A stretch of DNA of 64,000 bases from Alnus glutinosa (Eukaryota > Streptophyta > Magnoliopsida > Fagales > Betulaceae). Under the pieces are notes generated by a model. The model ran no database searches. It was not told where the DNA came from and worked only from the letters and a program-made list of their open reading frames with translations. A program made the translations under genes and the position numbers. The stretch covers positions 29,136,001 to 29,200,000 of the forward strand of contig NC_084891.1 of NCBI RefSeq assembly GCF_958979055.1. The letters are read 5' to 3'. The stretch's first letter is position 1, and every line of letters starts with the position of its first letter. Positions 43,925-56,130 of this stretch are shown piece by piece.

Positions 43925-46796
43925 ATTGGTATCAGAGCGTCACCGATCTTCTCCTTTTCACCTCCCTTGCCCACCAAATTTTTTTTTTTTTTTTTTTTTC
44001 TCTCGTTCTCCTCTCTTTTTCGATTATCATGGCTGATGGTACTCGGATTTCCCAGCTTCAAGAATCCATCAAGGAGTTTAATGAGTTTCAATCCCAGCAA
44101 CAGAATGTTAACGCTCACCAGCAGACCTTCAACGCAATGTTGGAGCAGAAACTCAACAACTTCACCGACCTTCTTCATGCAGTTCTTCAGCCCCAAAATG
44201 CTCCAATTCCGGAAAGGCCAGTGGAGGGTCGAGATAGAGGTCATCTGCCTCCTTTTGGCCAAGACAGGCAGGATCGTTTTTATAGAGGTCCTGAAAGGCG
44301 TGATGAACAGGAGGATCTTCGCCGTTTTTATCAAGACGACCGTGAGGACCGAGACGATAGGGAAGAACGGCGTGAGGGTCGGGAGGATCGTCGCCGTTTT
44401 AATCAAGATCGGCATGATGACAGAGAAGATCGTTGGTATCAGGAGGATGAAGTGGCTGATAATCCTCGGGGTGACCGGCATGTGCACCACCGGCCATTAC
44501 GCTTAGACTTTCCTCGTTTCGACGGCAAGAATCCAGCCGCATGGACATACAAGGTAACTTAGTTTTTTGATTACTATCAAACACCCCTCTACCAGCGAGT
44601 CCGCATGGCCTCTTTCCATATGGAGGGCAAGGCCCTCGTGTGGTTCCAAGATGCCGATGAAGATGGTCAATTCCCAACGTGGGATGATTTTATACAAGCT
44701 TTGCTGGTCCGATTTGGGCCGGCTTACGACGACCCTATGGAATCTTTGGTGAAATTGCGTCAGTCATCAACTGTGGCTGAAAATACGGCCCGGTTCGAAT
44801 CTCTTTCCAACCGACTTAGGGGTCTCTCGGATAAGTACAAACTGAGTTGCTTTCTCAGTGGACTCAAGGACGAGATTCGTCTTCCCTTGCAGATGCTTTC
44901 CCCACGGAATTTAGTAGCTGCATTTGGCCTTGCCAAATTACAGGAGGAATATCTGATTAGTGGCCCGAAATCTCTCAAGTCCCAAAGTGTTTCTTCTTAC
45001 AGCAGGCAGTCTTCTTGGAGTCAACAATCGGAGTCCCTTCCTCCAACTGGTGACTCTTCCACCACTTTTTCCCCTCGCTCTAATTCAGGCGTTCATATAC
45101 AACGCCTATCCCCTGCTCAAATGCGCGATCGCCGTGACAAAGGCCTTTGCTACAATTGTGACGACAAATGGACCCCTGCACACAAGTGTAAGTCTCTTAA
45201 CCTGTATTTGTTACATGGCCATGACATATTCCATGGAGAAGGGGGTGATGATCCTTCAGTGGCATTGGTTGAGCCGGTTGAACTGGTTACCGAGCCCATA
45301 ATTCAGGAGGTTCTTGAACCAGATATTTCTCTCCATGTCATTTCTGGTTCAGTGTCTCCTAACACTATGAGGCTCGAAGGGTTGATTCGTGCTCACCGGA
45401 TAGTCATCCTCATTGACTCCGGTAGCACCCATAACGTCATTGATTCAAAGACTTTTCAGAAATATTCCTTGGGTGCTATTCATCCCTTGCAATTGCCTGT
45501 TCGGGTGGCTAATGGTGATACTCTGTTGTGTTCTGGAAAATATAATTCTGTTGCTATTACGGTCCAGGGAACTACTATTGAGTCAGAGTTTTATCTCTTA
45601 CCCTTGGGCGACTGTGACGTCGTGTTGGGGTTGCTTGGCTTCGTACTTTGGGTCCCATCATCTGGGATTTCACTTTGATGACCATGCATTATACTATTCA
45701 CTCTCACACTACGACCCTCACGGATTTCCATCCAACTGAGCTGCCATTAACGGATGCGGTTCCTTTACTCCGTTCCACAGTCCCGGCTACTAAGGGTTTT
45801 GCGGATGCCTTGTTCCGCCAGCATAAAGATTCCATGGACACTAAGGAGCTATCCCTTTCTTTGATCTCCTTTCCTACTCCTTCATGGAAACCGGACTTAA
45901 GGATCTCTTATGCTCACGACATGGACACTGCCTCTTTGTTAGCTAATCTCCTAGAGGGCTCTCCTACTTCACGTTTTTCACTGCAGCAGGGCCTGCTTTT
46001 CAAACAGGACCGTTTGTGGATTGTGACGGCCTCCCCTTTTCACGCCCAGCCTCTAAAATACCTACGGTCCAACCCCAAATCGGGTACTTATGGCATGCCC
46101 CAGACCATCATCTCTGCCCCCGATTCTCTGTTCACCAGCACCTTTCACTCCTCTACCGGGTTCACTTCCTTTGCGACAGTTTACGGCTCTATTCATCCTT
46201 CATTACTTTCTTATGTGCTGGTTACTCCCACCGACTTGGCGTTAGATTCTCAGCTCCGGCATGGGACCTCCATTATTAACCTTCTTAAGGCACATTTGCT
46301 ACAGGCCAAGCATCGCATGCACCTCCAGGCTAACAACCACAGAACGGTGCGGGGATTCCAGATTGGTGACTGGATTTCTCTCCACCTCTAGCCATCCAAC
46401 CAGAATTTGGTTGCCATACCAAACTCTCAGAGTTTGTCTTCTGAATTTTTTTGGTCCCTTCAAGATATTGCAGCAGCTTGGCTTGGTGGCTCATACATTG
46501 GACCTCCTTCCCTCCTTCCAGCTTCAACCGGTTTTTCCTGTCTCCTGTTTGCAGCTTACATGGGCCACCCGCACCGCGCCTATGTCTACCCTTTCCCAAT
46601 TAATCTTTATGGCAAAATTCAACCAAAACCGGCCGAGGTGCTGTTCCACCGTCTGGTTAACCCGCGTGTTCGTGCTGTCACTAAGGTATTGCTGCATTGG
46701 CAAGGAGCTTTGGCAGACGAAGCTTCTTGGGAGCTCCAGACATTGCAGAATCGTTACCCTCACCTTGTGGGCAAGGTGCTTCGAAGAGGGGGCATC

Positions 46797-47193
46797 TGTT
46801 ATGTACGTGCATGCTAGCTGACGTGTCATGCACCGTGAAGAGTCAGCTAGCTGACGTGTCTTCTGGGTATCTGGCAGGAAGATAGTAGAAGATTCTAGAA
46901 GAAGAAGGAACTTGTTATTCCATTTCCTTATTTGTATTTCTTTTCTGTATTGCTTGTAACCGATTACAGCTATGCATTTCTGTTGGAATATATCTCAACA
47001 GAATTGCGTACTTAAAAAGGCTGTAGTGAGTAGTAGGGTAAGAAAAAGAATATTGAGCTAAAGTGTAACCGGGGGAGCTAGGGCCTCTCGAAGAGCCCGT
47101 ATCTTGTATTCCTTTCTTTCGTTTATTGAATTTATCTTCACTTTCTCTTGAAATCCCTTTGTTTTTCCTTTTTAATCCAATTGAACCCTTACA
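46797..47193 (+). repeat. 3' LTR of the Gypsy element
   Basis: It matches the 5' LTR almost throughout and follows the GAAGAGGGGG polypurine tract. It is followed by the TGGAT duplication at 47194-47198. Confidence 0.92.
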
Positions 47194-47198
47194 TGGAT

Positions 47199-48434
47199 TA
47201 TGTTAGTGTGTCATATTAGATCTAATGAAATTACAACACGCGTCACTTATAATAAAAAAATAATAATATATATAATATTAAAATATATATATCAAAAACT
47301 AAATATATAAAACTTTTAAAGGAGACGGTAACAATTTTTTATAATTTAGGAAATATATTATATAATTTGAAGTGAACACTACCATTGGCCATAGGCATAA
47401 AATATTTTTTTTTTGTCATCCCACGAATTTCTCACCTAAAACCAAGCGTCAAAGACGCAATTTTATATTTTAATCTCAAAATTATACTAATAAACTTAGC
47501 AAGTCTTTATTAATAATATCTTTGGTCCTCCTAAAGACTTGCATGTTGGGCGTCTAGTAGAAAAAGAAGAGACTTTTTGTGTCCATTTTTATGATGACAT
47601 CGAAAACTTCCGCTATCAACCAAGCGGGCGGCTCAACAACATTAGTTGACTTGGACAGTCTTTCTTAATATTGTTTAATTTGTTTGGCATCCCTGCGAAT
47701 ATTTTAATCTTTTTGAAATTGTACTAATCAACTTAATTATAATAAACAATAAATTACAACTTACCCAAGTCTATTTTACACAAAATAAAAAAATGAAAAT
47801 AAAAATAAAAAACTTACCCAAGTCTTTTTAAACACTTTTTCGCCTCCTAATTAAATTTTTTTTGGGCACCCAGAGGAAACAGAAAGACTTCCTTTTTTCA
47901 GTACTTGCAATGACTTCGACAACTTTTCTATCGACCAACAGCGAATTGTTTGGCCTCCACAAAATTTGTTATTTTCTTTTTATATTTTTTTTTAATATAA
48001 GAAATAAATGTTACATACACTCCGACAATTTTTGTTAAAATTTAAACAGAAGTTCAAAATAACGAGTTATTTGTCATTTACGCTTATTACGAAAGTTTTA
48101 AGCAATTCTTTAAACTCTATGGAGCTGCAAATAGGTGCAATATTCAAATAAACTGATTTTGCATTTTTTTTTTTCCTATAAATTAAAAAAAAATAAAGAA
48201 AAAGAAAAGAAAAAAGAGATGAATTTAAACTTAAAGAGTAAAATGAAAATGAAGCACAAATAAATGGTTCTATTTAAAAAATAAAAAAATAAAAAATCTT
48301 TAACATTAGATTATTTTAAATTTCCCTTGCCATCAGTCCAGATGGGTCTGATGGTGTTTTACATCGTAATTACAATTGGAGTAATTTCTGTTAGACAATA
48401 CATGACCACCAACATATGATTTCTTCCCCCACAG
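47199..48434. other. 3' flank of unit D, spacer
   Basis: No gene. 47199-47860 is a direct duplicate of about 50800-51900 downstream of E (ATTTCTCACCTAAAACCAAG, GATGACATCGAAAACTTCC, ACCCAAGTCTATTTTACAC), showing that the whole unit was copied in tandem. The rest is AT-rich. Confidence 0.65.
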
Positions 48435-48660
48435 AAAGATGACAACTCTTAAGGCAATCTCTATCAGAAACCTTAAGTAACGTTTACCCCCTCGCCAAAG
48501 AATCAAAGGCCAGCTTTTGATTGCAATGACGAGAGGATTATCCTAAATAGGCCCGATACACTCACCCATGCAAGTTTCTCCACCAATCTGGTCAATATAA
48601 TTAGGCAACCGGCCAGATTGGAACATCTCCATCAGCACATGTAGCTATCACACAAGCAGT
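48435..48660 (+). pseudogene. Degenerate BAHD relic
   Basis: The sequence encodes traces of QLLRQSLSETLSNVYPLA and DCNDER, then, after several losses, a HVAITQA-like trace (GTAGCTATCACACAAGCAG). These equal residues about 62-145 of the intact proteins. It is far more eroded than C, D or E, so it is an older copy lying just upstream of E. Confidence 0.75.
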
Positions 48661-48689
48661 AATTTTTGTTTAAGAGCCTTACGTGTTAC

Positions 48690-49131
48690 GTGAGGCACGC
48701 TTCATAATGGATTAGGTCAAGTTTAAAGTGTACAAGTAAAAACAAAAGTGACGTCCTCCAATACCCTGCTCCGAAGTTTTGAGAAAATTTTAATCATATG
48801 ACTAATTGTATAAAAAAATTAAAAATTAAAAATTAATTAATTTTTTTTTAAAAAAAAAAAAAAAATCATACAAATGGTGTTATATATATATATACCTGCC
48901 CACTCTGCTTAAATGATACACCGGTGTATATTAAATTTGGTTACAGTACTGCCACAGTTAACCGATGATTTGTTGATTGCCACTTGGGTTTTGGAGGTTA
49001 TATATGCTTGTGGATCACTGAAAAATCCTCAACTCTTTTCAGTGAATCTTGAGGTTACTTGCGCCGCTTGAGAAAAACTTGCTCTTTTTGGCCGGAGTGA
49101 GCTTCCTAAATCCCCGTGTAGAAAGGCTGAA
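48690..49131 (+). promoter_or_regulatory. Upstream region of BAHD E
   Basis: A TATA-like GGTTATATATGC lies at about 48997-49008. CAACTCTTTTCAGTGAATC is at 49030-49048 and TTGCGCCGCTTGAGAAAAAC at about 49060. The block GTGTATATTAAATTTGGTTA (from 48923) onward is mirrored upstream of gene F. Confidence 0.55.
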
Positions 49132-50496
49132 ATGGAGGTGGAAATTATTTCCCAAGAATACATCAAACCCTCTTCTCCAACGCCCCCTAACCTGAAAACC
49201 CACAAGCTCTCCTTCTTGGGCCAGTTCTTTCCTACCATCTATGTTCCCATAATCCTCTTCTATCCCATGAATCAAAGCACGGGTCATTCTGTTGCTGATA
49301 TCGTTTCTCAAAGATCACAACTGCTAAAGCAATCCCTATCAGAAACCTTAACTCGCTTTTACCCATTTGCTGGAAAAGTCAAAGACACTCTCTCCATCGA
49401 TTGCAATGACGAGGGGGTTTACTATGCAGAGGCCCGTATAAACTGTCATCTTGTTGAATGCCTCAACCAACCTAACACCGCTTTATTCTACCGATTTCTT
49501 CGCGGAGAGGCCCTTGGGAAAGAGCTAACTGCGGGAGATCATGTCGCTATGATACAAGCGAGCACCTTTGCATGCGGCGGTATTGCCATTGGTGTCCTTG
49601 TTGCCCACATGATCGCTGATGGAAATGCCTTGAGTGTCTTTCTCAAAGGTTGGGCTACCATGGCTCACGAGGCCGGTGAAGCTGTATTATGTCCTAATTT
49701 TGACAGCCCACCAGTTTTTATTCAAAATGATGCATACTCTAAAAAACAGACTTACACTTACACCGCTTTGTTCAATCCCTTCTACAAATCGGGCAGGTTC
49801 ATTTCAAGGAGAGTTGTGTTCGATGCCTTGGCCATTGCATCACTCAAGGCCAAAGCAACAAGTCCAAGCGTACAAAACCCAACAAGAGTTGAGGTTGTCT
49901 CGTCCCTGCTTTGGAAATGCATGATGGCTGCTTTCAAGGCTACTTCTGGTATCCATATGCCAACTTTTATCACCCATGCAGTGAATTTCCGTCAAAGAGC
50001 AATTCCACCATTCGCAAAATCTTCCATAGGAAATTTAGCTTGGTCAGCATTCGCATCATGCATAGCTGAGGAGATAGAGTTGTCGGACACAGTCTATAAG
50101 CTGAGAGAAGCAATAACAAAAATCGATGGTGATTTTGTGAAAAGCCTATAAGGTGATGAGGGGTTTGCCAAGCACTGTGAGCTTGTGAAGGAAAGGGTTG
50201 GGGCATGTGCACGTGCGACAAATTCTAGTGGAATGAATTACATTGCGTTTACGAGTTTGTGTAACTTGGGTCTCTATGAAATTGATTTTGGGTGGGGAAA
50301 GCCGACAGGGGTAAGTTCGGTTGGTTCGAGCGGTCATTCGGAGAACGTGTTCTCAAATGTGGTCGTGCTAATGGACACAAGATCCGGCGACGAAATAGAA
50401 GCGTGGGTTTTCTCAGATAAAGAAGATATGGTTGTATTAGGACAAGACAAGGAACTCCTTGCTTTTGCTTCCTTGGATCCTAGTCCCATAAACTAG
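49132..50496 (+). pseudogene. BAHD acyltransferase E, single nonsense codon
   Basis: The frame is open from MEVEIISQEYIKPSSPTP to a TAA at codon 340 (50149-50151), where the paralogues have CAA (Gln) in KSLQGDGG. After this one codon the same frame continues open to PSPIN and the natural stop, giving 454 residues in all. HMIAD is intact at about 159-163, and DFGWG (about 385-389) lies beyond the stop. No other disabling change was seen, so the loss looks recent, or it could be an allelic variant or a sequencing error. A truncated product would lack the DFGWG region and be expected to be inactive. It pairs with F as an inverted duplicate. Confidence 0.92.
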
Positions 50497-51419
50497 AAAA
50501 TATATAGCGCTGTAGGCTTGATCATGCATGTTGATCAACAAATCTGTTCAAGTGTTGAACAATATTATCTAAATGTTTAATTTTCCTTTTTCCCATATGT
50601 AATATTGTAAATTGTAATGCCTCTATGACATATAAACACTAGCGAAGTGACTCCGGCATATTTCTTGTATATCGTTTAGGGAAAAAATGCAAAATCAGGT
50701 CCATGTGCATTTTTAAATGTTCTGAGAGCTTCTTGTGTTATGCAAAAATAACAAATTAATTTTCACTATCAAATTCCATAAAATACTTGATGGATTCTGT
50801 TAGTGTGCCACGTCAAATCTAATGAAATTACGACATGTGTCACCTATAAAAGAAAATATGATATATATATATATATATATTAAAAACAAAATATATAAAA
50901 TTTTTGAGGGAGACATTGATAATTTTTTGTAGTTTGAGGGGTATATTATAAAATTTAGAGTGAATATTGATAACGAGATGGTAGTTTGGAGTGGATCAGA
51001 TCCTCTACAATTATTTATCCAAATATGATTGTGAGAGATTATTTATAAGACCCATTTGACTGAATAAGTGACTGGATAACCCAATTTTTATTTGATCAGG
51101 TGTATCCCATAAGTGGTATCTCACAATCACTTGTCCGAATTTTCTCAAATTTGGACAAATAGTTGTAGAGATCTTAATCCATTTGGAGTGGACATTGATA
51201 GTGGCCCATGGACATAAAAATTTTTTTGGCATCCCCACAAATATTTTATTAGAATAATTATTGAGCGTGTTTTTGACCCTTGGTTTAAGGCGAGAGATTC
51301 GTGAGGAGGCCAAAAATATGAATTGACTTAGCAAATCTTTCTTTATATTTGTTTTTGTCATCCCCACGGATTTCTCACCTAAAACCAAGCGTCAAAGACA
51401 AGCAAATTCATATTTTAAT

Positions 51420-51560
51420 GAGGAATGCTATAGCATCTTCTAATGTTCTCCTAGTGTACATCTTGAATGGCATAGATGTAATTTTTTAATCAAAAAAATT
51501 ACCTCTATGTCATTTCAGATGTACACCAGGAGAACACCAGAAAATGCTTTAACATTCCTC
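51420..51560. repeat. MITE with GAGGAATG ends, absent from the paralogous site
   Basis: Arms of about 65 bp starting GAGGAATGCTATAGCATC and GAGGAATGTTAAAGCATT are complementary. TCATATTTTAAT occurs at 51408-51419 and again at 51608-51619. The corresponding place in unit D (near 47470) has this word's core once and no MITE, so the insertion came after the tandem duplication. Confidence 0.65.
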
Positions 51561-51897
51561 TATGTTAATTGCTCGATTCCAATCAAAATAATAATAATAA
51601 AATAAAATCATATTTTAATCTCAAAATTACACTAATAAACTTAGCAATTCTTTCTTAAATGAAAGAGAGACGTATTGTGTCCATTTTTAATTTTTTATGA
51701 TGACATCGATAACTACCGCTTTCAACCAAAAAAATAAAAAAATAATAATCTTTTTGAGCCCGCTTTCCAGTCTTTCTTAATATTGTTTGGCATCCCCGCC
51801 GATATTTTAATCTTGAAATTGTACTAATCAACTTATGATAAACAGTAAATTACAACTTATACATGTCTACTTTCTTTTTACCCAAGTCTATTTTACA

Positions 51898-51901
<4 letters not shown>

Positions 51902-51992
<91 letters not shown>
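51902..51992. repeat. (TA)n microsatellite, about 90 bp
   Basis: Uninterrupted TA dinucleotide repeat. Similar tracts occur at 13286-13307, 13491-13523, 54682-54764 and 58769-58820. Confidence 0.95.
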
Positions 51993-51996
<4 letters not shown>

Positions 51997-52289
51997 TTAC
52001 CCAAGTCTTTAGACCTGTACTATTGCAATAGGAGGTAGCTAGGCATAAAACCAAGGCATCAACCAATCTTTCTTTTTCATTTTATTTTATTTTATTATTA
52101 TTACTTTTATAGATACTTCATACTTGAAAAGGAGTTACAAAACTAAAGCCATGGCTTAGAATAAAGGGAATATAACATACTGGTACTTACCGAGAAACTA
52201 AACGAAGGGAGGATCATTTCCCGCTCGCTATTGGAATTGAGGGAATAAGGGAAGGAGGGGATTCTTTCCATTTTAAATAGAGAGGATTC

Positions 52290-53115
52290 AAATTCATAAG
52301 GGAAGAAGGGGGGTAATGGGAATGTTGTCAGTTTTAACTCTGGTTGCGGCCCAATGTGCCACATAATAGGTACAGAAATTTGCACTTCTATTGATTTTTT
52401 GAACTGATCGACCACACTGCCTCTGCTGAGATAGAGTCAATGGTATAATGGATAATTTAAGAGATTCACTAATCTTGCGCAATTTGAGACTATTCTAGAG
52501 CTAAGATGACAATTTGAGAGTCTCATTCCAGAATGAATTATTTGATGTTGAGAGAAGAGGCTAGTGACATAGCCAATTTCGCTGCTAATTAAGGTTTCTC
52601 CCATATTTGGGTAGACACCTGTTACTGATTTGAGAGTTCATTTTGATAATATGCCCGTAATGATTACGACACACTGTAGCTTGTGCCGAGTAGGTTTATC
52701 GAATGGTTGTGTCAAAGTTGATTTTGAACCAAGATGGTGGAGGAGGTTCCATTTGTCATCAACCGGAGCTGGGAATTGGGAAAGCTGTTTCCAAGCTGGA
52801 ATATGTTCATGAGAAACCTGATTAATATTTCTGGACATTTGTAAGGCATCAAAGGATAGGCCATCATGGTAGGCTCTATTTCGATAAGACCAAATAAGAT
52901 TACAAGTCACAGCAGCAAAGATTTGAAATTTGTGGTTATCTTCCTTAAGAATTGTGAGGCTTATCCCAGGAGAAAGGATGACTCTTTCATATTTGAGAAA
53001 ACCAAAGCAGTTCAATCCGGTGGCCAAAAAGAATTGCGCCAACTACACTCCTCACAGAAAGCCAACACTCGTAACTATGCATTGAAGGCATATTATTTGC
53101 CCAGAATAAAAAGTT
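52290..53115 (-). pseudogene. LINE ORF2 C-terminal fragment (zf-RVT to RNase H-like)
   Basis: On the minus strand the sequence encodes WANNMPSMHSYECWLS, then FAAVTCNLIWSYRNRAYHDG, then PPPSWFKINFDTTIR and YSAQATVCRNHYGHIIKM in a second frame, and finally NRSANFCTYYVAHWAATR. This is the order seen at the 3' end of plant L1-type LINEs (zinc-binding region, then RNase H-like domain). Stops and frame changes are present throughout. It belongs to a different LINE lineage from that of 21423-27737. Confidence 0.8.
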
Positions 53116-53395
53116 TACAGTTGTAGTTCTATCCTCCGTTGAATTTTGATTTCAATTCTCTTTTATTTTGTTACTCAATATATCACTACTTTTAAGGGAG
53201 ATGATTTACAGTCAGATGTTGACAGACGGGTGTAAACGAGCGGAGTTATTATTCGTGAACACGAATAAACTCGACTCGATTATTAAATGAGCTATTCGTA
53301 AACACGAAATCAAACTCGATTATTAAACAATGCAAACTCGTATAAACTTAGCTCGGCTCGATTAAAACTCGTGAATTCGCTTGTATAAGGATATG
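53116..53395. other. LINE debris and AC-GAGC-type repeat
   Basis: 53116-53190 matches 62255-62315 in inverse orientation. 53228-53390 is rich in CGAATAAACTCGACTCG-like words. The last five bases before the solo LTR are AGATG (53396-53400). No gene. Confidence 0.5.
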
Positions 53396-54679
53396 AGATG
53401 TGTCACGCCCCCATTTTGGGATATAAGGGGAACTCGAACTTGAGCTATAACACATCCCTATAATTTAAAGCATGCACACATTTTCCCAGGAATAGCACGT
53501 GGCTATATTTCATTATATGAATATATATATATATATATATATATAGTAGTTCTTTAGTTATTACATCTTATTTTCAGGAATTTCAAAAAAATATGCACAA
53601 TACAAAAGTTAGGCCAGTCTTTATTGATATATTGCTCTTAGGGGTGGGGCCTATGCCATCCATAAAGCTACAAATAAAGAAACAGTTAAATAAAATATAA
53701 TTAGATCAAATGCATGTATCATTTATATAGCTTGTAAGTTTTAACCTCCCTTGGCCCAATTCCGCTTTTAACCATGATCGGCGCACGTTTGGCTCGTCCC
53801 AAAAGATAATTATGGGCTCATCCTGTTGTCACAAGGGAGAACTGTACCGGGTTGGGAACTTCCCTAGGTGAAGGCCACCCGGCCGATAGCCCACACTTTC
53901 GTCCTTCCGTGTGGTTGTCATGCTACCCACATAACACATAACACATATATGATCCGGATCGTCTATGACATGGTACCGCGGGGGTAAAACTGTGTGCACA
54001 TGTAACATACGCTATGATATCACCAACCTTTGCTCATATGGTGTATATGTAACACATATACTATGATATCATCAACTTTATTCATATGGTGCACATACTT
54101 TGGGAACTATGATTTTACCAACTTTATTTATATGGTGCACATGTATCAAATATAAACCAAGTATGATCATATGAGATTTCAATCACATCATATGACAAGA
54201 GCATTATTATAATAGTAATATAAAAAGACAAGTAATATTAAAAGAGTTGAAAGAGTTTAGAAAATTCCCGACTTTTTCTTTTAAAAAAAATTCTATTAAA
54301 ACTTTGCCGAGGTTTTGAGAGAGTGTTTCCCTTACCTAATATTTTCTGAGCAGTATTTTAGCTACCTTCTACCTAAATAAATTGCAAGAAGAAGTTTAGA
54401 GAAATATTCTGAGATTTGAAACCTAAAAACTTAAACTAAGATATCCTATAACATGCAACCATAGATCTCCAAATTATACTACCTATCAACATTATCACTT
54501 AATAGACTAAATCGTTAACATTTTAGGAATTTCAATAAGAACTCATTCGGCCTAAACAGCATAAAATTCCCCCCAAAAACAGTAATTCCCTTGAATTACC
54601 TAATCATTAGTTCAACACTCCATACCCCAAACAAACCAATTTTAGTTAAAATGTCATTATAAAAGCTTTAACATTAAAA

Positions 54680-54681
<2 letters not shown>

Positions 54682-54764
<83 letters not shown>
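54682..54764. repeat. (TA)n microsatellite, about 83 bp
   Basis: Uninterrupted dinucleotide repeat within the solo LTR. Confidence 0.95.
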
Positions 54765-54767
<3 letters not shown>

Positions 54768-55289
54768 TTAAACATAATAGCTTACCAAATATAAATAATA
54801 AAATTTATGTTTAAAAACAAGTTAATACGATAATAACCTTATTTTATTCTTACAAAATTCGGGCAGAATAACGGTATTAGTATCAATAATGCTTAAAATA
54901 CTTTAAAATATTAGGGCAGCGTAACAGCGCTTTTGTAAAATAGGAACTTTTTACTCGAGCATTATAACGGCACTTTTATAAAATAGTCACATTTTATTCG
55001 GACATCACAACGGCGTGATTTATTACTTAAATACGCCACTTGAAATACCATGTTTAAAAACAACAACATGAAAACATTAGAATACTTTTAAACTCATAAA
55101 ATCATAACCATTTAAAATACTAATGAAATAAATAAACAAAACTTATCAAAGCTAAGGTGATATATTTTGTAAATGTACAAAATGTTTCTTTTTTCTTTAT
55201 TTTGTCCTTATCTTTTTATTCTTATCTTTTATTTCCTTTGTTATATACCTCTGTTTCTCTTTTCTTTTCTTTTTCTTCCCTGCAGGTGA

Positions 55290-56130
55290 ACCCGAGAGAG
55301 ACAGAGAGTTCTAAGAGAGGGAGAGGAAGAGAGAAAAGAGAGAGACTTACCACGGATGGAAGGGGAAACTTGCTTGCTGCTGGACCAAGTGGAAACAGAG
55401 AAGAGGGCTGGATTAAAAAACAGAGAGAGAGCAGCCGAGAGCTTGCTGCTTTGCTGGACGTGAAATAAAGTAAAAGGAGAGGGTTCTTTTTCTTCTTCTT
55501 CTTTTTTTTTTCGGGCTTCTAGTAGGAAGGTAAACAAGGAATGTTTTTCTGCAGCTTTGCTGCTTTTCTTTTCTATTACAGACCGAGAAAAGTGAGAGCA
55601 AAGAAGGGTTTTTCTTCTTGCTGATTTTTCTGCAAACTGAGGAATAAAAGAGAGATTTCTGCAGAAAACAGCAACAAAGAAGAGAAGGAAAGGGTCGTCA
55701 CTTGCTACTATACGTGAGACAAAACCAGAAAAGGAATAGAGGAGTTGCTGTCCGTGAAAGAGCTGCTGTTTTGGGAGAGAAAACAGAGAGTTCCTTTTTT
55801 AATTTTCTGCTATTCAACCGAAACACAAAGCGAGGAAGAGTGAGTGATTCTGCAGAAAATATAAATAGAAAACCAGAGAGAGCGAGTCGTTTATTCCTGC
55901 TTTCTATGCTACTGGCCGAATGAGAAAGACAGAAAGAGAGAGAGACAGAATTTTCTTTGCTAATTCTGTTACAAGCCGAGAAAGGAGGAGGGGTGAGTTT
56001 GTGCTTTGGGGAGCTGGCTTCCTAGTTTTTCTGCTGTAAACTAAAACATACCGAGGGAGGAAGAGAGTGTATTTTCTGCAATTTCGTTGCTGCAAAAACA
56101 AAGGAAGCCGAGAGAATTAAGAAGGAGAAG
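55290..56130. repeat. Degenerate purine-rich tandem array in the solo LTR
   Basis: About eight units of 60-80 bp each combine a TTTTCTGC/CTGCTTT block with a following AACC(G)AGA-GAGAGAG block. Open frames here are low-complexity and not considered genes. Confidence 0.5.

Larger units (their letters stand above)
43501..47193 (+). mobile_element. Ty3/Gypsy LTR retrotransposon, broken
   Basis: LTRs at 43501-43924 and 46797-47193 begin TGTTATGT and end CCTTACA; a 5-bp duplication TGGAT flanks the element (43496-43500 and 47194-47198). A tRNA-iMet primer site lies at 43927-43938 and a polypurine tract at about 46783-46792. Recognisable parts in order are gag (from about 44030), a CxxC...HxxxC knuckle (about 45150), an aspartic protease (DSGSTHN, about 45417), and integrase-side and chromodomain-like remnants. 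The coding part is shorter than in whole members and broken in several places. By eye the LTRs differ at roughly 3-4% of positions outside the T-run, suggesting an age of the order of one to several million years. Confidence 0.93.
50497..52289. other. 3' flank of unit E and spacer
   Basis: No gene. The flank shares sequence with those of D and F to about 50990 and with 47199-47860 further on. It includes a MITE at 51420-51560 and a long (TA)n tract at 51902-51992. Confidence 0.65.

Noticed and set aside
43903-44490. Antisense open frame of 195 codons
   Set aside because: It is the complement of the Gypsy gag region, whose biased Arg/Asp/Glu codons keep the other strand open.
55157-55601. Overlapping open frames around 55.2-55.6 kb
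   Set aside because: They arise from purine/pyrimidine-rich repeat sequence in the solo LTR and have no domain or codon signal.
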